Assembly: GCA_934098745.1 (NCBI GenBank)
Contig: CAKOPG010000002.1
Span: 1 to 64,000, forward strand
Source: an uncultured Bacilli bacterium
GTDB taxonomy: Bacteria > Bacillota_I > Bacilli_A > RF39 > UBA660
Length of the DNA: 64,000 bases
Direction: 5' to 3'
Made by a program: the position numbers and the translations under genes. Positions 53,326-61,322 of this stretch are shown one piece after another. The first letter of the stretch is position 1. Every line of letters begins with the position of its first letter. The notes beneath the pieces are model-generated. The model saw nothing but the letters and a program-made list of their open reading frames with translations. It was not told the DNA's origin and did no database searches.

Positions 53326-53874
53326 TTATCTTGTTTTATCTTTGAACTCGTTTATGCTTTTATCATGTGTTTTAGCTTCCTCATAACCAATCAAAAAGTA
53401 ATCATCTAACTTTTCTTTTTCATCATCAGATAAAAGTTCTAAAATTCCTCCATTATTATAAAAATCTCTCCCTTGTTGCTTCATATCATTAATTTTTGTA
53501 ATATAGTATGCTTGAATATACACATCAGATAATTTAGAAAATCTTTCCCAAGGTAAATCGCTTAGTTTGACTCCACTATAATAAAGGTCTTGAGCATGTC
53601 TAATTTCCTTTTCTTTAATTAAATTTTGTCTTTTCCAAAAATTAAACCCATTAATAAAATTTTGACTATTTTTAAATTCTTCAGGAACTTCCTCTAAAGT
53701 ATCTACCGTCCTAGCCCATAAAATTCCTAAATCATATAACTCTTTATTAAAGTTTGAAACACGAGTACTACTTTTAGTGCTTTTTAAAATTTGATCCATT
53801 CTTGTTTTAGCTGAATATTTAATAGCATCTCCAGGTCTGATATCTTTTAAAAATTTAGTATCATAATTTCCCAT
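53326..53874 (-). CDS. unknown three-repeat protein, paralogue C
   Basis: The protein has 182 residues with the same plan as paralogue A: N-terminal basic segment to about residue 40, repeat 1 around DLGILWARTVDTLEEVPEEFKNS, repeat 2 around HAQDLYYSGVKLSDLPWERFSKL, repeat 3 ending DYFLIGYEEAKTHDK. GAGGTAATAA precedes the ATG. It lies 3 bases after the end of infB, so it is cotranscribed. Function unknown. Confidence 0.8.
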   Translation of the reverse strand: MGNYDTKFLKDIRPGDAIKYSAKTRMDQILKSTKSSTRVSNFNKELYDLGILWARTVDTLEEVPEEFKNSQNFINGFNFWKRQNLIKEKEIRHAQDLYYSGVKLSDLPWERFSKLSDVYIQAYYITKINDMKQQGRDFYNNGGILELLSDDEKEKLDDYFLIGYEEAKTHDKSINEFKDKTR

Positions 53875-53877
53875 TTA

Positions 53878-56004
53878 TTACCTCTTTATTTCCACTATTT
53901 CGTATGCCTCAATGACATCGTTCTCCTTAATATCATTAAAATTTTCAATAGTAATTCCACATTCAAGGCCTTGTTTTACCTCTTTAACTTGATCTTTTTC
54001 TCTAGCTATAGAGTTAATATTACCATCATATATAACAACTCCATCACGAATAATTCTAGCTTTAGCATCTCTTTTAATAATTCCACTTAAGACATAACTA
54101 CCAGCAATCGTTCCTACCTTAGAAAACTTAAATAATTTTCTAACTTCTGCTTGACCCAAAACTTTTTCTTCATACTCTGGTTCAAGTTTACCTTTCATGG
54201 CCGCTTCCATTTCTTCAACTACCTTATAAATAATGTTATATAATCTAATATCTACGCCTTTTTCTTTAGCATATTCGATAATTTTGTTATTAGGTCTAAT
54301 ATTAAAACCAATAATTAATGCGTTTGAAGCGGCCGCCAAAACAACATCACTTTCACTTATTGCTCCAATACTACTTCTAATTACATTGACTCTTATTCCT
54401 TCGACATCAAGTTTTTGTAAAGAATTTTTAACCGCTTCCTCACTACCTTTAACGTCTGCTTTTAAAATAACATTAATTTCTTTCTCTCCAGCTTCAATTC
54501 TATTAAACAAGTCATCTAAAGATACCGAAGTATTACTTGCCATATTCTTTTTCTTAGCTATTTGTATTCTTTCATCTGAAATAGCTTTAGCTTTCTTTTC
54601 ATTTTCAAAAGCCATAAACTTATCTCCTGCAGAAGGACTTTCACTAATACCTGTAATTGATACTGGCATTGAAGGACTAGCTTCAACTAAGTTTTCACCC
54701 TTATCATTTTTAAGAGTTCTAACTTTACCGGCATAATTACCAACAACAATTGCATCTCCAAGTCTTAAAGTACCGTTTTGAATTAAAACTGTACTAACTA
54801 CACCTAAAGATTTATCCATTCTAGATTCAATAACCGTACCAGATGCATACCTATTAGGATTAGCCTTAAGTTCTTGCATCTCAGCAATAAGCAATAAGTT
54901 TTCTAATAACTCCGGAATTCCCTCGCCTGTTTTAGCAGAAATATTAACAAATAAAGTATCTCCCCCCCAAATATCTGGTGTAACTCCGTTTTGACTCATT
55001 TCTGTCAATACTCTTTCTGGGTTAGCATTAGGTTTATCAATTTTATTAACAGCTACTACAATAGGGACACCTGCTGCTTTCGCATGATCAATAGCTTCTT
55101 TAGTTTGTGGCATTACCCCATCATCAGCTGCTACAATAATGATAACAATATCAGTAATACTAGCTCCTCTTGCTCTCATCTCAGTAAAAGCCGCATGTCC
55201 TGGAGTATCAATAAATGTAATAGGTTTATTATTATATACAATTTGATAAGCCCCAATATGTTGTGTAATACCCCCAGCTTCTCCAGCTACAACATTAGTT
55301 TTTCTAATCGTATCAAGAAGAGTAGTCTTACCATGATCGACATGTCCCATAATAGTAATTACCGGTGGTCTTTCTACTAAATCCTTTTCATCATCAATAA
55401 TCTCTAATTCTTCAAAATTAGATTCATCTCTTGTCGTATCCTTTTTTAAAGTCTTGCCATATTCAAGTGCTAAAATCTCGGCTGTTTCAAAATCAATAAC
55501 AGCATTAATGTTCATAAGTTTACCAAGACTCATTAATTTTTTAATAATTTCTGCCACATTCTTATTAAGAACATTAGCTAACTCAGATACACTCATTCCG
55601 TCTGTATATAGAACAATCGTATCGTCATCTGTTTTAATATTTGATTGCAATTTTTCTTTATGCTTATACATTTCTTTCTTTTGTTGTTTAAATTCTTTTT
55701 TCTTATCTTCAGTATTTTCTTTCTTTACTGGTTTCTTTTTCTTTTTTACCGTGGCTATAATCAAAGCTTCATCTAATTCTTCTTCATAAGAATCTTCCAT
55801 CTCTTCAATATTATTCTCTAAGTCTTCAATTTCATCTTCGTTATCGATATTCATATTAGCAATTTCGTTATCAAGAAGAATAATATCATCATCACTAAGT
55901 TCATCATCTTGTACTTTAACCTTAATATCAAGTTTCTTACACAATTCAAAAATTTGTTCTACTTTCAAGCCTACATCGTTAGCATATTCCATTACACTCA
56001 TCAT
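53878..56004 (-). CDS. infB: translation initiation factor IF-2
   Basis: GTPase that brings initiator tRNA to the 30S subunit. The protein has 708 residues. An IF2N domain (MEYANDVGLKVEQIFELCKKLDIKV) is followed by a short acidic and Lys-rich linker, a second IF2N, and the G domain: GHVDHGKTTLLD, DTPGHAAF, NKIDKP. Domain IV ends LECGITIENFNDIKENDVIEAYEI. The ATG at 56004 follows GGAGGTGTTTATA; a GTG at 56013 overlaps the site. The ylxQ (L7Ae-like) gene normally between rnpM and infB is absent. Confidence 0.97.
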   Translation of the reverse strand: MMSVMEYANDVGLKVEQIFELCKKLDIKVKVQDDELSDDDIILLDNEIANMNIDNEDEIEDLENNIEEMEDSYEEELDEALIIATVKKKKKPVKKENTEDKKKEFKQQKKEMYKHKEKLQSNIKTDDDTIVLYTDGMSVSELANVLNKNVAEIIKKLMSLGKLMNINAVIDFETAEILALEYGKTLKKDTTRDESNFEELEIIDDEKDLVERPPVITIMGHVDHGKTTLLDTIRKTNVVAGEAGGITQHIGAYQIVYNNKPITFIDTPGHAAFTEMRARGASITDIVIIIVAADDGVMPQTKEAIDHAKAAGVPIVVAVNKIDKPNANPERVLTEMSQNGVTPDIWGGDTLFVNISAKTGEGIPELLENLLLIAEMQELKANPNRYASGTVIESRMDKSLGVVSTVLIQNGTLRLGDAIVVGNYAGKVRTLKNDKGENLVEASPSMPVSITGISESPSAGDKFMAFENEKKAKAISDERIQIAKKKNMASNTSVSLDDLFNRIEAGEKEINVILKADVKGSEEAVKNSLQKLDVEGIRVNVIRSSIGAISESDVVLAAASNALIIGFNIRPNNKIIEYAKEKGVDIRLYNIIYKVVEEMEAAMKGKLEPEYEEKVLGQAEVRKLFKFSKVGTIAGSYVLSGIIKRDAKARIIRDGVVIYDGNINSIAREKDQVKEVKQGLECGITIENFNDIKENDVIEAYEIVEIKR

Positions 56005-56016
56005 TATAAACACCTC

Positions 56017-56280
56017 CTAATTATTAATTATATCTCTAATTTTATCATATACATCTTCAGGAATTGTCGTTTCTAATACCCGTTGTAAGATTTTATTCTT
56101 TTTTTCTTTTTCCAAGACTTGTATATCTTTCTTAATATATGCTCCTCGTCCATTAGCTTTACCAGTTGTATCTACTAAAACAACCCCAGAAGGATCTCTT
56201 ACTATTCTAAGAAGTTCACTCTTAGGTAATTTCTCTTTAGTAACAACACAACTACGCATTGGTATTTTTCTATTCTTCAT
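56017..56280 (-). CDS. rnpM: RNase P modulator RnpM (YlxR)
   Basis: Small RNA-binding protein, 87 residues, with the family start RKIPMRSCVVTKEKLPKSELLRIVR and GKANGRGAYI. In Bacillus YlxR modulates RNase P. It overlaps nusA by 11 bases and precedes infB. Confidence 0.94.
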   Translation of the reverse strand: MKNRKIPMRSCVVTKEKLPKSELLRIVRDPSGVVLVDTTGKANGRGAYIKKDIQVLEKEKKNKILQRVLETTIPEDVYDKIRDIINN

Positions 56281-57328
56281 TTAATTCTCCAGCTTTTTTA
56301 ATGGCAATCTTGTATTTAGTAAGTCTAGATGCCAATTTAACATTTTGACCTTTCTTACCAATAGCTAAAGAAGAATTTTCGTCATTGACAATAGCTAAAG
56401 CTTCTCTATTTTTCTCATCAACTATTCTAACTTCTACATCTTTAGCCGGACTTAAAGCATTTTGAATAAATTTAGCTGGATCTTTATCATATAAAACAAC
56501 ATCAATTTTTTCTCCATTTAATTGTTCACTTACCCTATTTATACGACTTCCTTTTTCTCCAATAACCGCTCCAACTGGATCCACTTTATCATATTCAGAA
56601 TATACTGCAATCTTACTTCTATTACCAGCATCTCTTGCTACAGAATAAAGCACTACAGTACCATCATTAATTTCTGGTATTTCTAATTCCAATAATCTTT
56701 TTACAAAACCATAATGGCTTCTAGAAAGTAGTATAAATAATCCTTTAGTACCAAACTCAATTCTTGATACGTATACCTTTATTGAAGATCCCATTACTAG
56801 TTTTTCTCCAGGAATAATTTCATCTTTTGGAAGAACTCCATGAGCATGTCCTAAATCAACATAATAATTTTTAGAATCCTCTCTTTGTAAAATACCAACT
56901 AATATTTCATCTTGTTTATCTTTAAATTCTTCATTAATCATTTCTTTTTCAGCTTCCTTAACTTTTTGTACAATAATTTGCTTAGCTGATAAAACTGCCA
57001 CTCTACCATATTCATCAGGATTAATCTTTACTTCTGTATCAATAGTTTCTCCTTCTTGAATATCATCGACAATTTTTTTGGCGTCTTCTAAAGATATTTG
57101 TGTATTTTCATCTTCTACTTCTAAAACCACAGTCTTAAAAGTAAATAATCTAATTTGTCCAGTTTCTTCATTAACTTTAGCTTTAACATTAGTTATTCCT
57201 GTATTCTTTTTATAAGCATTTGCCATAGCAGCTTCCATAGCTTCAATAATAATCTTCTTATCAATTCCTTTTTCAGCTACTAAAGCATCAACAGCTTTAA
57301 TAAATTCCTTTGCTTGTTTACTATTCAT
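56270..57328 (-). CDS. nusA: transcription termination/antitermination protein NusA
   Basis: RNA polymerase-binding factor controlling pausing and termination. The protein has 352 residues: N-terminal domain, S1 domain (DEILVGILQREDSKNYYVDLG), two KH domains (VDPVGAVIGEKGSRINRV, and SLAIGKKGQNVKLASRLTKYKI). The C-terminal acidic repeats of Proteobacteria are lacking, as in Bacillus. I chose the ATG at 57328 (AGGTGAT upstream) rather than the GTG at 57337. It overlaps rimP by 8 bases. Confidence 0.97.
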   Translation of the reverse strand: MNSKQAKEFIKAVDALVAEKGIDKKIIIEAMEAAMANAYKKNTGITNVKAKVNEETGQIRLFTFKTVVLEVEDENTQISLEDAKKIVDDIQEGETIDTEVKINPDEYGRVAVLSAKQIIVQKVKEAEKEMINEEFKDKQDEILVGILQREDSKNYYVDLGHAHGVLPKDEIIPGEKLVMGSSIKVYVSRIEFGTKGLFILLSRSHYGFVKRLLELEIPEINDGTVVLYSVARDAGNRSKIAVYSEYDKVDPVGAVIGEKGSRINRVSEQLNGEKIDVVLYDKDPAKFIQNALSPAKDVEVRIVDEKNREALAIVNDENSSLAIGKKGQNVKLASRLTKYKIAIKKAGELNEE

Positions 57329-57575
57329 AATTATCACCTTTCTCTTTAGTAGTTACATCTAAAATATAACTATCACTAATAAAATCTGCCTTGTCCAAAA
57401 GAGGATTGATAACATTGGTAACCTCTACACAAGTATCGATATCGATAATTTCATCTCTATCAATAACAATCCTTAAAAAATAATTACTACCCTCTTTTTC
57501 ATAAATAATACTATCAATTCTAATACCTAGTTTATTTACATCTTCTTCAATTAAACTTCTAACTTTCTCTTCCAT
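57321..57575 (-). CDS. rimP: ribosome maturation factor RimP (short form)
   Basis: The protein has 84 residues and is placed first in the nusA operon as always. It retains the N-terminal domain (IDSIIYEKEGSNYFLRIVIDRDEIIDIDTCVEVTNVINPLLDKADFISDSYILDVTTK) but lacks the C-terminal domain, so it is about half the family length of ~150. It may be a genuine short form; the frame beyond ends at a stop overlapping nusA. An ATG at 57575 follows GGAGATATG-type context (GGAGG). Confidence 0.85.
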   Translation of the reverse strand: MEEKVRSLIEEDVNKLGIRIDSIIYEKEGSNYFLRIVIDRDEIIDIDTCVEVTNVINPLLDKADFISDSYILDVTTKEKGDNYE

Positions 57576-57605
57576 ATCTCCTCCATAAACTATAAGTCAA
57601 CAATA

Positions 57606-57629
57606 AAGAGTGGATTTTTGCCCACTCTT
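57606..57629 (-). other. leader hairpin before rimP
   Basis: AAGAGTGG at 57606-57613 pairs perfectly with CCACTCTT at 57622-57629 around an 8-base loop. It lies between the promoter and the rimP ribosome site and is not followed by a good T-run, so it looks like a leader structure or weak attenuator. Confidence 0.5.
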
Positions 57630-57646
57630 CGTTCGTATTCCCTTTA

Positions 57647-57675
57647 ATTATAACATATATTAATATGATATTCAA
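57647..57675 (-). promoter_or_regulatory. promoter of the rimP-nusA-infB operon
   Basis: On the minus strand TTGAAT (57670-57675), a 17-bp spacer and TATAAT (57647-57652). Confidence 0.8.
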
Positions 57676-57682
57676 CTATTTT

Positions 57683-57706
57683 TAAAAGAAAAAACACTTT
57701 CGTGTT
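57683..57706 (-). terminator. terminator of tRNA-Arg
   Basis: The minus strand reads AACAC, loop GAAA, GTGTT, then TTTTCTTTT, starting 14 bases past the CCA end. Confidence 0.75.
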
Positions 57707-57719
57707 ATTTATCTATAAT

Positions 57720-57796
57720 TGGCGCACCCATAGGGATTCGAACCCCAAACCTTTTGGTCCGTAGCCAAACGCTCTATCCAATTGAGCTATGGGCAC
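57720..57796 (-). tRNA. tRNA-Arg (anticodon ACG)
   Basis: The complement folds as a 77-nt cloverleaf: acceptor stem GTGCCCA with TGGGTGC, D arm GCTC...GAGC, anticodon stem TTTGG/CCAAA with loop CTACGGA giving anticodon ACG (read as ICG), 5-nt variable loop and T arm with TTCGAAT. Discriminator G and the CCA tail are encoded. It reads Arg CGN codons. Confidence 0.95.
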
Positions 57797-57852
57797 AAAT
57801 CAAAAATACATATACATTATATACCTATTTTTGATAAATGTAAAGTTTTTAC

Positions 57853-58359
57853 TTATAATTTTAAAATAATCTCCTTATCAGCTCCATCTAAATGCCTAAA
57901 TTTAACCCCACAAGCTTTAAACATTCTAATTGACGCTTCCATCTCATCACTATGATTATCATAATCATAACTTCTTGCATATATTACTTCTTTAATACCA
58001 GCTTGAATAATTATTTTCGCACACTCATTACATGGGAATAAATCAACATATATCTTAGCACCTTCTAATTCAGTACGATTACCACGATAATTAATAACTG
58101 CATTCATTTCACTGTGACATACATATAAATACTTTGTATCTAATTTTTCTCCCTTTCTATCCCAAGGAAAAAATTCGTCATCATATCCATTTGGACTACC
58201 ATTATATCCTATCGATAAAATACGATTATCTGCTGATACAATACATGCACCAACTTGTGTATTTGGATCTTTACTTCTCATAGCAGATAACATTGCTATT
58301 CCCATAAAATATTCATCCCAAGTTAAATAATCCTTTCTTTGCTTATTAATTTTTTTCAT
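57853..58359 (-). CDS. comEB: dCMP deaminase family protein (ComEB-like)
   Basis: Zinc-dependent deaminase, converts dCMP to dUMP for dTTP synthesis. The protein has 168 residues. Zinc ligands and catalytic Glu: CHSEMNAV and PCNECAKIII. The start KDYLTWDEYFMGIAMLSAMRSKDPNTQVGACIV is typical. It overlaps yidD by 14 bases. The gene is called comEB in Bacillus because of its operon, not a proven uptake role. Confidence 0.93.
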   Translation of the reverse strand: MKKINKQRKDYLTWDEYFMGIAMLSAMRSKDPNTQVGACIVSADNRILSIGYNGSPNGYDDEFFPWDRKGEKLDTKYLYVCHSEMNAVINYRGNRTELEGAKIYVDLFPCNECAKIIIQAGIKEVIYARSYDYDNHSDEMEASIRMFKACGVKFRHLDGADKEIILKL

Positions 58360-58579
58360 TTTTGCCTCCTTTTATGGGAATTGGATCATATCCACCTTTC
58401 CCAAAATAATTACATTTAAGTATTCTTTTTGCGGTCAAATAAAACCCCTTGATAAACCCAAACTCCGTAAATACTCCAATAGCATAGTTTGAACACGTTG
58501 GCTGATGCTTACACATCCCATGCCAAGGACCAGGAATTTTCTGATATATTCTAATTAAAAAAATTGCTATATATTTCAT
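58346..58579 (-). CDS. yidD: membrane protein insertion efficiency factor YidD
   Basis: The protein has 77 residues. Family signature IRIYQKIPGPWHGMCKHQPTCSNYAIGVFTEFGFIKGFYLTAKRILKC and KGGYDPIP are complete. It helps YidC-dependent insertion. Here it is separated from yidC by most of the window and lies between a lipid kinase and comEB, sharing one base with the kinase gene. Confidence 0.94.
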   Translation of the reverse strand: MKYIAIFLIRIYQKIPGPWHGMCKHQPTCSNYAIGVFTEFGFIKGFYLTAKRILKCNYFGKGGYDPIPIKGGKNEKN

Positions 58580-59505
58580 TATTTACCTATAAATAACTTA
58601 TCTATATTTTTCTTAGGAATCATCATTTTAAAGTCTCTGTCTATTCTAATATCATAACGCATATCATCCGCATCATCTGGTAATTTTTCCCCATCTATAC
58701 ACCACGTTTTTTTAGGTTTATCAATGAATTTAATTTTTAAATTATTAGTCTTATACAAATATAAGCCAGGTACTTTGTGTACATCATACATTGTTAAAAA
58801 GTACAAACTTCTAAGAATATCTTTTCTTTTTGATATATTACAAAGTAGAACTTCAAAACGATCATCATCTAATTTAACATCTTTGTAAAATTTATTTATT
58901 CCTGCAATTCTATTAGCACTAGAAATAATTATAAAAGAGAAAAGACCTCTATATTCCATACCATCAATTTCATATATTATCTCATGTAAATCTGTTTTAT
59001 TAAACAAAGATTTTGCTCCCTCTTTAATATATGCTAAGTATCCGATTCTTTTCTTTAACTCTCTAGGCGTTTCATAAGGTATTTCTGCAAACTTACCAAT
59101 CGTAGCTACATATATAAAAGGTTTATTATTAATTAAACATATATCGACATTTCTAATAACACCATCCAAAGTCATCTTTAGATTGGTTAACAAATTCTTT
59201 CCATATCCAAACATTGTTCCTATATCATTAGTTGTTCCACATGGAATATGAGCACATACTAATCTTTCTTTACGCATATAATTTCCCGTAATAGATTCAT
59301 TAAATGTTCCATCGCCACCAATAGATAGTACTAAATCAACCATTCCTAAATTTTTAACAATCTCTGTAGCATGTCCTTTGTATTCTGTATAATATATTTG
59401 TGTATCATATCCATATTTACCAAGCATCTCTTCAAATTGTGGTAAAAATTTATACTTAACCTTTCTTCCACTAAGAGGATTATATATTACTGCACACTTC
59501 TTCAT
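58579..59505 (-). CDS. diacylglycerol/lipid kinase family protein
   Basis: The protein has 308 residues. The DAGK catalytic domain shows YNPLSGR near the N-terminus, LSIGGDGTFNESI and HIPCGTTNDIG; the C-terminal part (RFEVLLCNISKRKDILRSL, KTWCIDGEK) is the usual second domain. Such enzymes recycle diacylglycerol to phosphatidic acid (DgkB) or phosphorylate related lipids. The exact substrate is not determined. It is first gene of the yidD-comEB unit. Confidence 0.9.
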   Translation of the reverse strand: MKKCAVIYNPLSGRKVKYKFLPQFEEMLGKYGYDTQIYYTEYKGHATEIVKNLGMVDLVLSIGGDGTFNESITGNYMRKERLVCAHIPCGTTNDIGTMFGYGKNLLTNLKMTLDGVIRNVDICLINNKPFIYVATIGKFAEIPYETPRELKKRIGYLAYIKEGAKSLFNKTDLHEIIYEIDGMEYRGLFSFIIISSANRIAGINKFYKDVKLDDDRFEVLLCNISKRKDILRSLYFLTMYDVHKVPGLYLYKTNNLKIKFIDKPKKTWCIDGEKLPDDADDMRYDIRIDRDFKMMIPKKNIDKLFIGK

Positions 59506-59599
59506 TAAAACACCTCACAAATCTATTTTATCATACCAAATAACAAAAAATAAACAAATATTTTATTATTTTAGTCTTATAAACAATAAAGTGTTAATT

Positions 59600-60271
59600 T
59601 TATCTATTTTTTCTAATCAATATATGATAATGATAAGATGAGTATTCCTGTCCATTATTTTCATAAAAGTCTTGAATATGCCTAATAGAAATTATTTCAA
59701 AATCACAAAATAAATCTTTGATCAATTCATAGTCAGCATAAAAATGTGCTACCCCATATTCAGGCCCCTCATCCATCCTTAAACGCGTATTTTCATCTAC
59801 TAGTGGAAAATTTTCTTGCTTAAATCCCCAAGTATCTTTAGAGCATAAAGTTAAATAACATTCTCCATCTTTTTTTAGAATTCTCTTTAATTGTGAAATT
59901 ATCTTTTTAACACCTAACGTATCTGTATGCGAAATAACATTATAACCCAAAATAACATCAATGCTCTCATCATCATAAGGCATATCTAACATGTCTCCAA
60001 CCGCATAGTTTATATTAAGGCCTAATTTTATAGCCCATTCTTTAGTTTTTTTTATCGCCTCTTCACTAATATCAAAAGCAAATGTTTTAAAATTATTACT
60101 AGCAAACATTATTGTATGTCTTCCTAAACCACATCCTAAATCTAGAAATACCTTTTTATTAAGATTTTTCCATCTATCTAATAAATAATATGACTCAATA
60201 CTAGGATTAAGCCATACACAATCCTTATTATTATCCACAATTTTCCAATTCCATCCCTTAGATTTTATCAT
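59600..60271 (-). CDS. class I SAM-dependent methyltransferase
   Basis: The protein has 223 residues. The SAM-binding motif I reads VFLDLGCGLGRHT, motif II AFDISEEAIKK, motif III VILGYNVISHTDT. It resembles UbiE/Methyltransf_11 small-molecule methyltransferases; the acceptor is unknown. I chose the ATG at 60271 after AAGGAGGAAAGA; ATGs at 60289 and 60286 precede that site. It overlaps the DUF4186 gene by 14 bases. Confidence 0.85.
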   Translation of the reverse strand: MIKSKGWNWKIVDNNKDCVWLNPSIESYYLLDRWKNLNKKVFLDLGCGLGRHTIMFASNNFKTFAFDISEEAIKKTKEWAIKLGLNINYAVGDMLDMPYDDESIDVILGYNVISHTDTLGVKKIISQLKRILKKDGECYLTLCSKDTWGFKQENFPLVDENTRLRMDEGPEYGVAHFYADYELIKDLFCDFEIISIRHIQDFYENNGQEYSSYHYHILIRKNR

Positions 60272-60638
60272 TCTTTCCTCCTTCATCATACGCTATCTTT
60301 ATCCATGTCATAATAACCATAACAACATAATAAACCTCACTATCAGTAAGCTTTTTTCCTTTCTCTATATGATGCCATTTTTCTAAACACCCTCTACAAC
60401 AAGTAGCTGTTGCATGTTGAGCAATAAATACCGGATGTCCCTTCATTGGAGTTTGCTTCCCATCTTGAATATTACTAACATCCCTTAATCTTTTGTTTAC
60501 AAAATCATATGCATGCTCTTCTATTTTATTAATACCCTTCATGTCAATATAAGAAATGTCTTTCTTACTCAATTTAAAACTACTTCTAAATTTAGATTTT
60601 TTAAGCCTATTAAGTAATTCATCAATCTTTTCCTTCAT
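60258..60638 (-). CDS. DUF4186 protein
   Basis: The protein has 126 residues. It matches the DUF4186 pattern: RSSFKLSKKDISYIDMKG, GKQTPMKGHPVFIAQHATATCCRGCLEKWHHIEKGKKLT and VVMVIMTWI. The CCRGCLEKWH cluster with nearby His suggests metal binding. Function is not established. It overlaps the following methyltransferase gene, so the two are cotranscribed. Confidence 0.88.
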   Translation of the reverse strand: MKEKIDELLNRLKKSKFRSSFKLSKKDISYIDMKGINKIEEHAYDFVNKRLRDVSNIQDGKQTPMKGHPVFIAQHATATCCRGCLEKWHHIEKGKKLTDSEVYYVVMVIMTWIKIAYDEGGKNDKI

Positions 60639-60810
60639 TTTTTCACCTTGTTAAACTCTATAATTTTTTCTTCATAATATAAGTAAATTCTTTTTAATCA
60701 CATATATTCTAAGTTTAACATATATACAATAACAAGTCAAGACAAAATAGTACATTTGTTTGCTTAATGTGTTGAAAAAATTTTTGTTAATATAATACAT
60801 GTAATTAAAA

Positions 60811-60843
60811 AGAAAAGACCCTTCTAAAGGAAAAGTCTTTTCT
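60811..60843 (-). terminator. terminator of the CotD-like gene
   Basis: AGAAAAGAC at 60811-60819 pairs with GTCTTTTCT at 60835-60843; on the minus strand it is followed by TTTTTAATT. The stretch 60639-60858 holds no other feature I can support. Confidence 0.8.
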
Positions 60844-60858
60844 AACCTAAGTAAATAA

Positions 60859-61215
60859 TTATCTAAATTGGCAGCAAGATCCACATTGTTGATTAGTAAC
60901 AACATTTTCTTCGCTACAAGTATAATGTGGTTGATAAGTATGTCTAAATATATGATTATTAATTATTCTAGTATTAATAGGGCATATATGCTTAACCTCA
61001 TGTACAATATTTCTTTGAATACATCTTTCTCTTCCTGCTTCAATAATAGGACCAGATTGCATTCCATAATCCATATTACCGTTATCATTAACATTCATAT
61101 TTTGATTAGTATTCATATTTGTATTCATATTAGTATTGTTATTACTAATATTAATATCTATTCCATCCCCATAACCATAATTCATATCCTGTCTAAAATC
61201 ATCGTTATTAAACAT
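60859..61215 (-). CDS. CotD-like spore coat protein
   Basis: The protein has 118 residues with an Asn/Met/Thr-rich first half (repeats of NTNMNTNMNT). The Cys/His-rich second half (ERCIQRNIVHEVKHICPINTR, NHIFRHTYQPHYTCSEENV, CGSCCQFR) resembles the CotD family of inner spore coat proteins in spacing of HPxxT-like and NH segments. It has a GGAGGAAAG ribosome site and its own terminator. The call rests on composition and pattern, so it is less sure than SpoIVA. Confidence 0.65.
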   Translation of the reverse strand: MFNNDDFRQDMNYGYGDGIDINISNNNTNMNTNMNTNQNMNVNDNGNMDYGMQSGPIIEAGRERCIQRNIVHEVKHICPINTRIINNHIFRHTYQPHYTCSEENVVTNQQCGSCCQFR

Positions 61216-61299
61216 TTTCTTTCCTCCTATCTATCTTTATAATATGTAATCATCCAAAAAATGTCTATGCCAAAATCACAAATATAACTATATCAAAAA

Positions 61300-61322
61300 A
61301 AGAATTCAACTAATGAATTCCT
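61300..61322 (-). terminator. terminator of ffh
   Basis: GAATTCA at 61302-61308 pairs with TGAATTC at 61314-61320; a seven-T run follows on the minus strand. It starts 3 bases past the ffh stop. Confidence 0.8.

Noticed and set aside
60672..60905. Minus-strand ORF before the CotD-like gene
   Set aside because: It covers a terminator and the 3' end of the coat-like gene in another frame and has no ribosome site.
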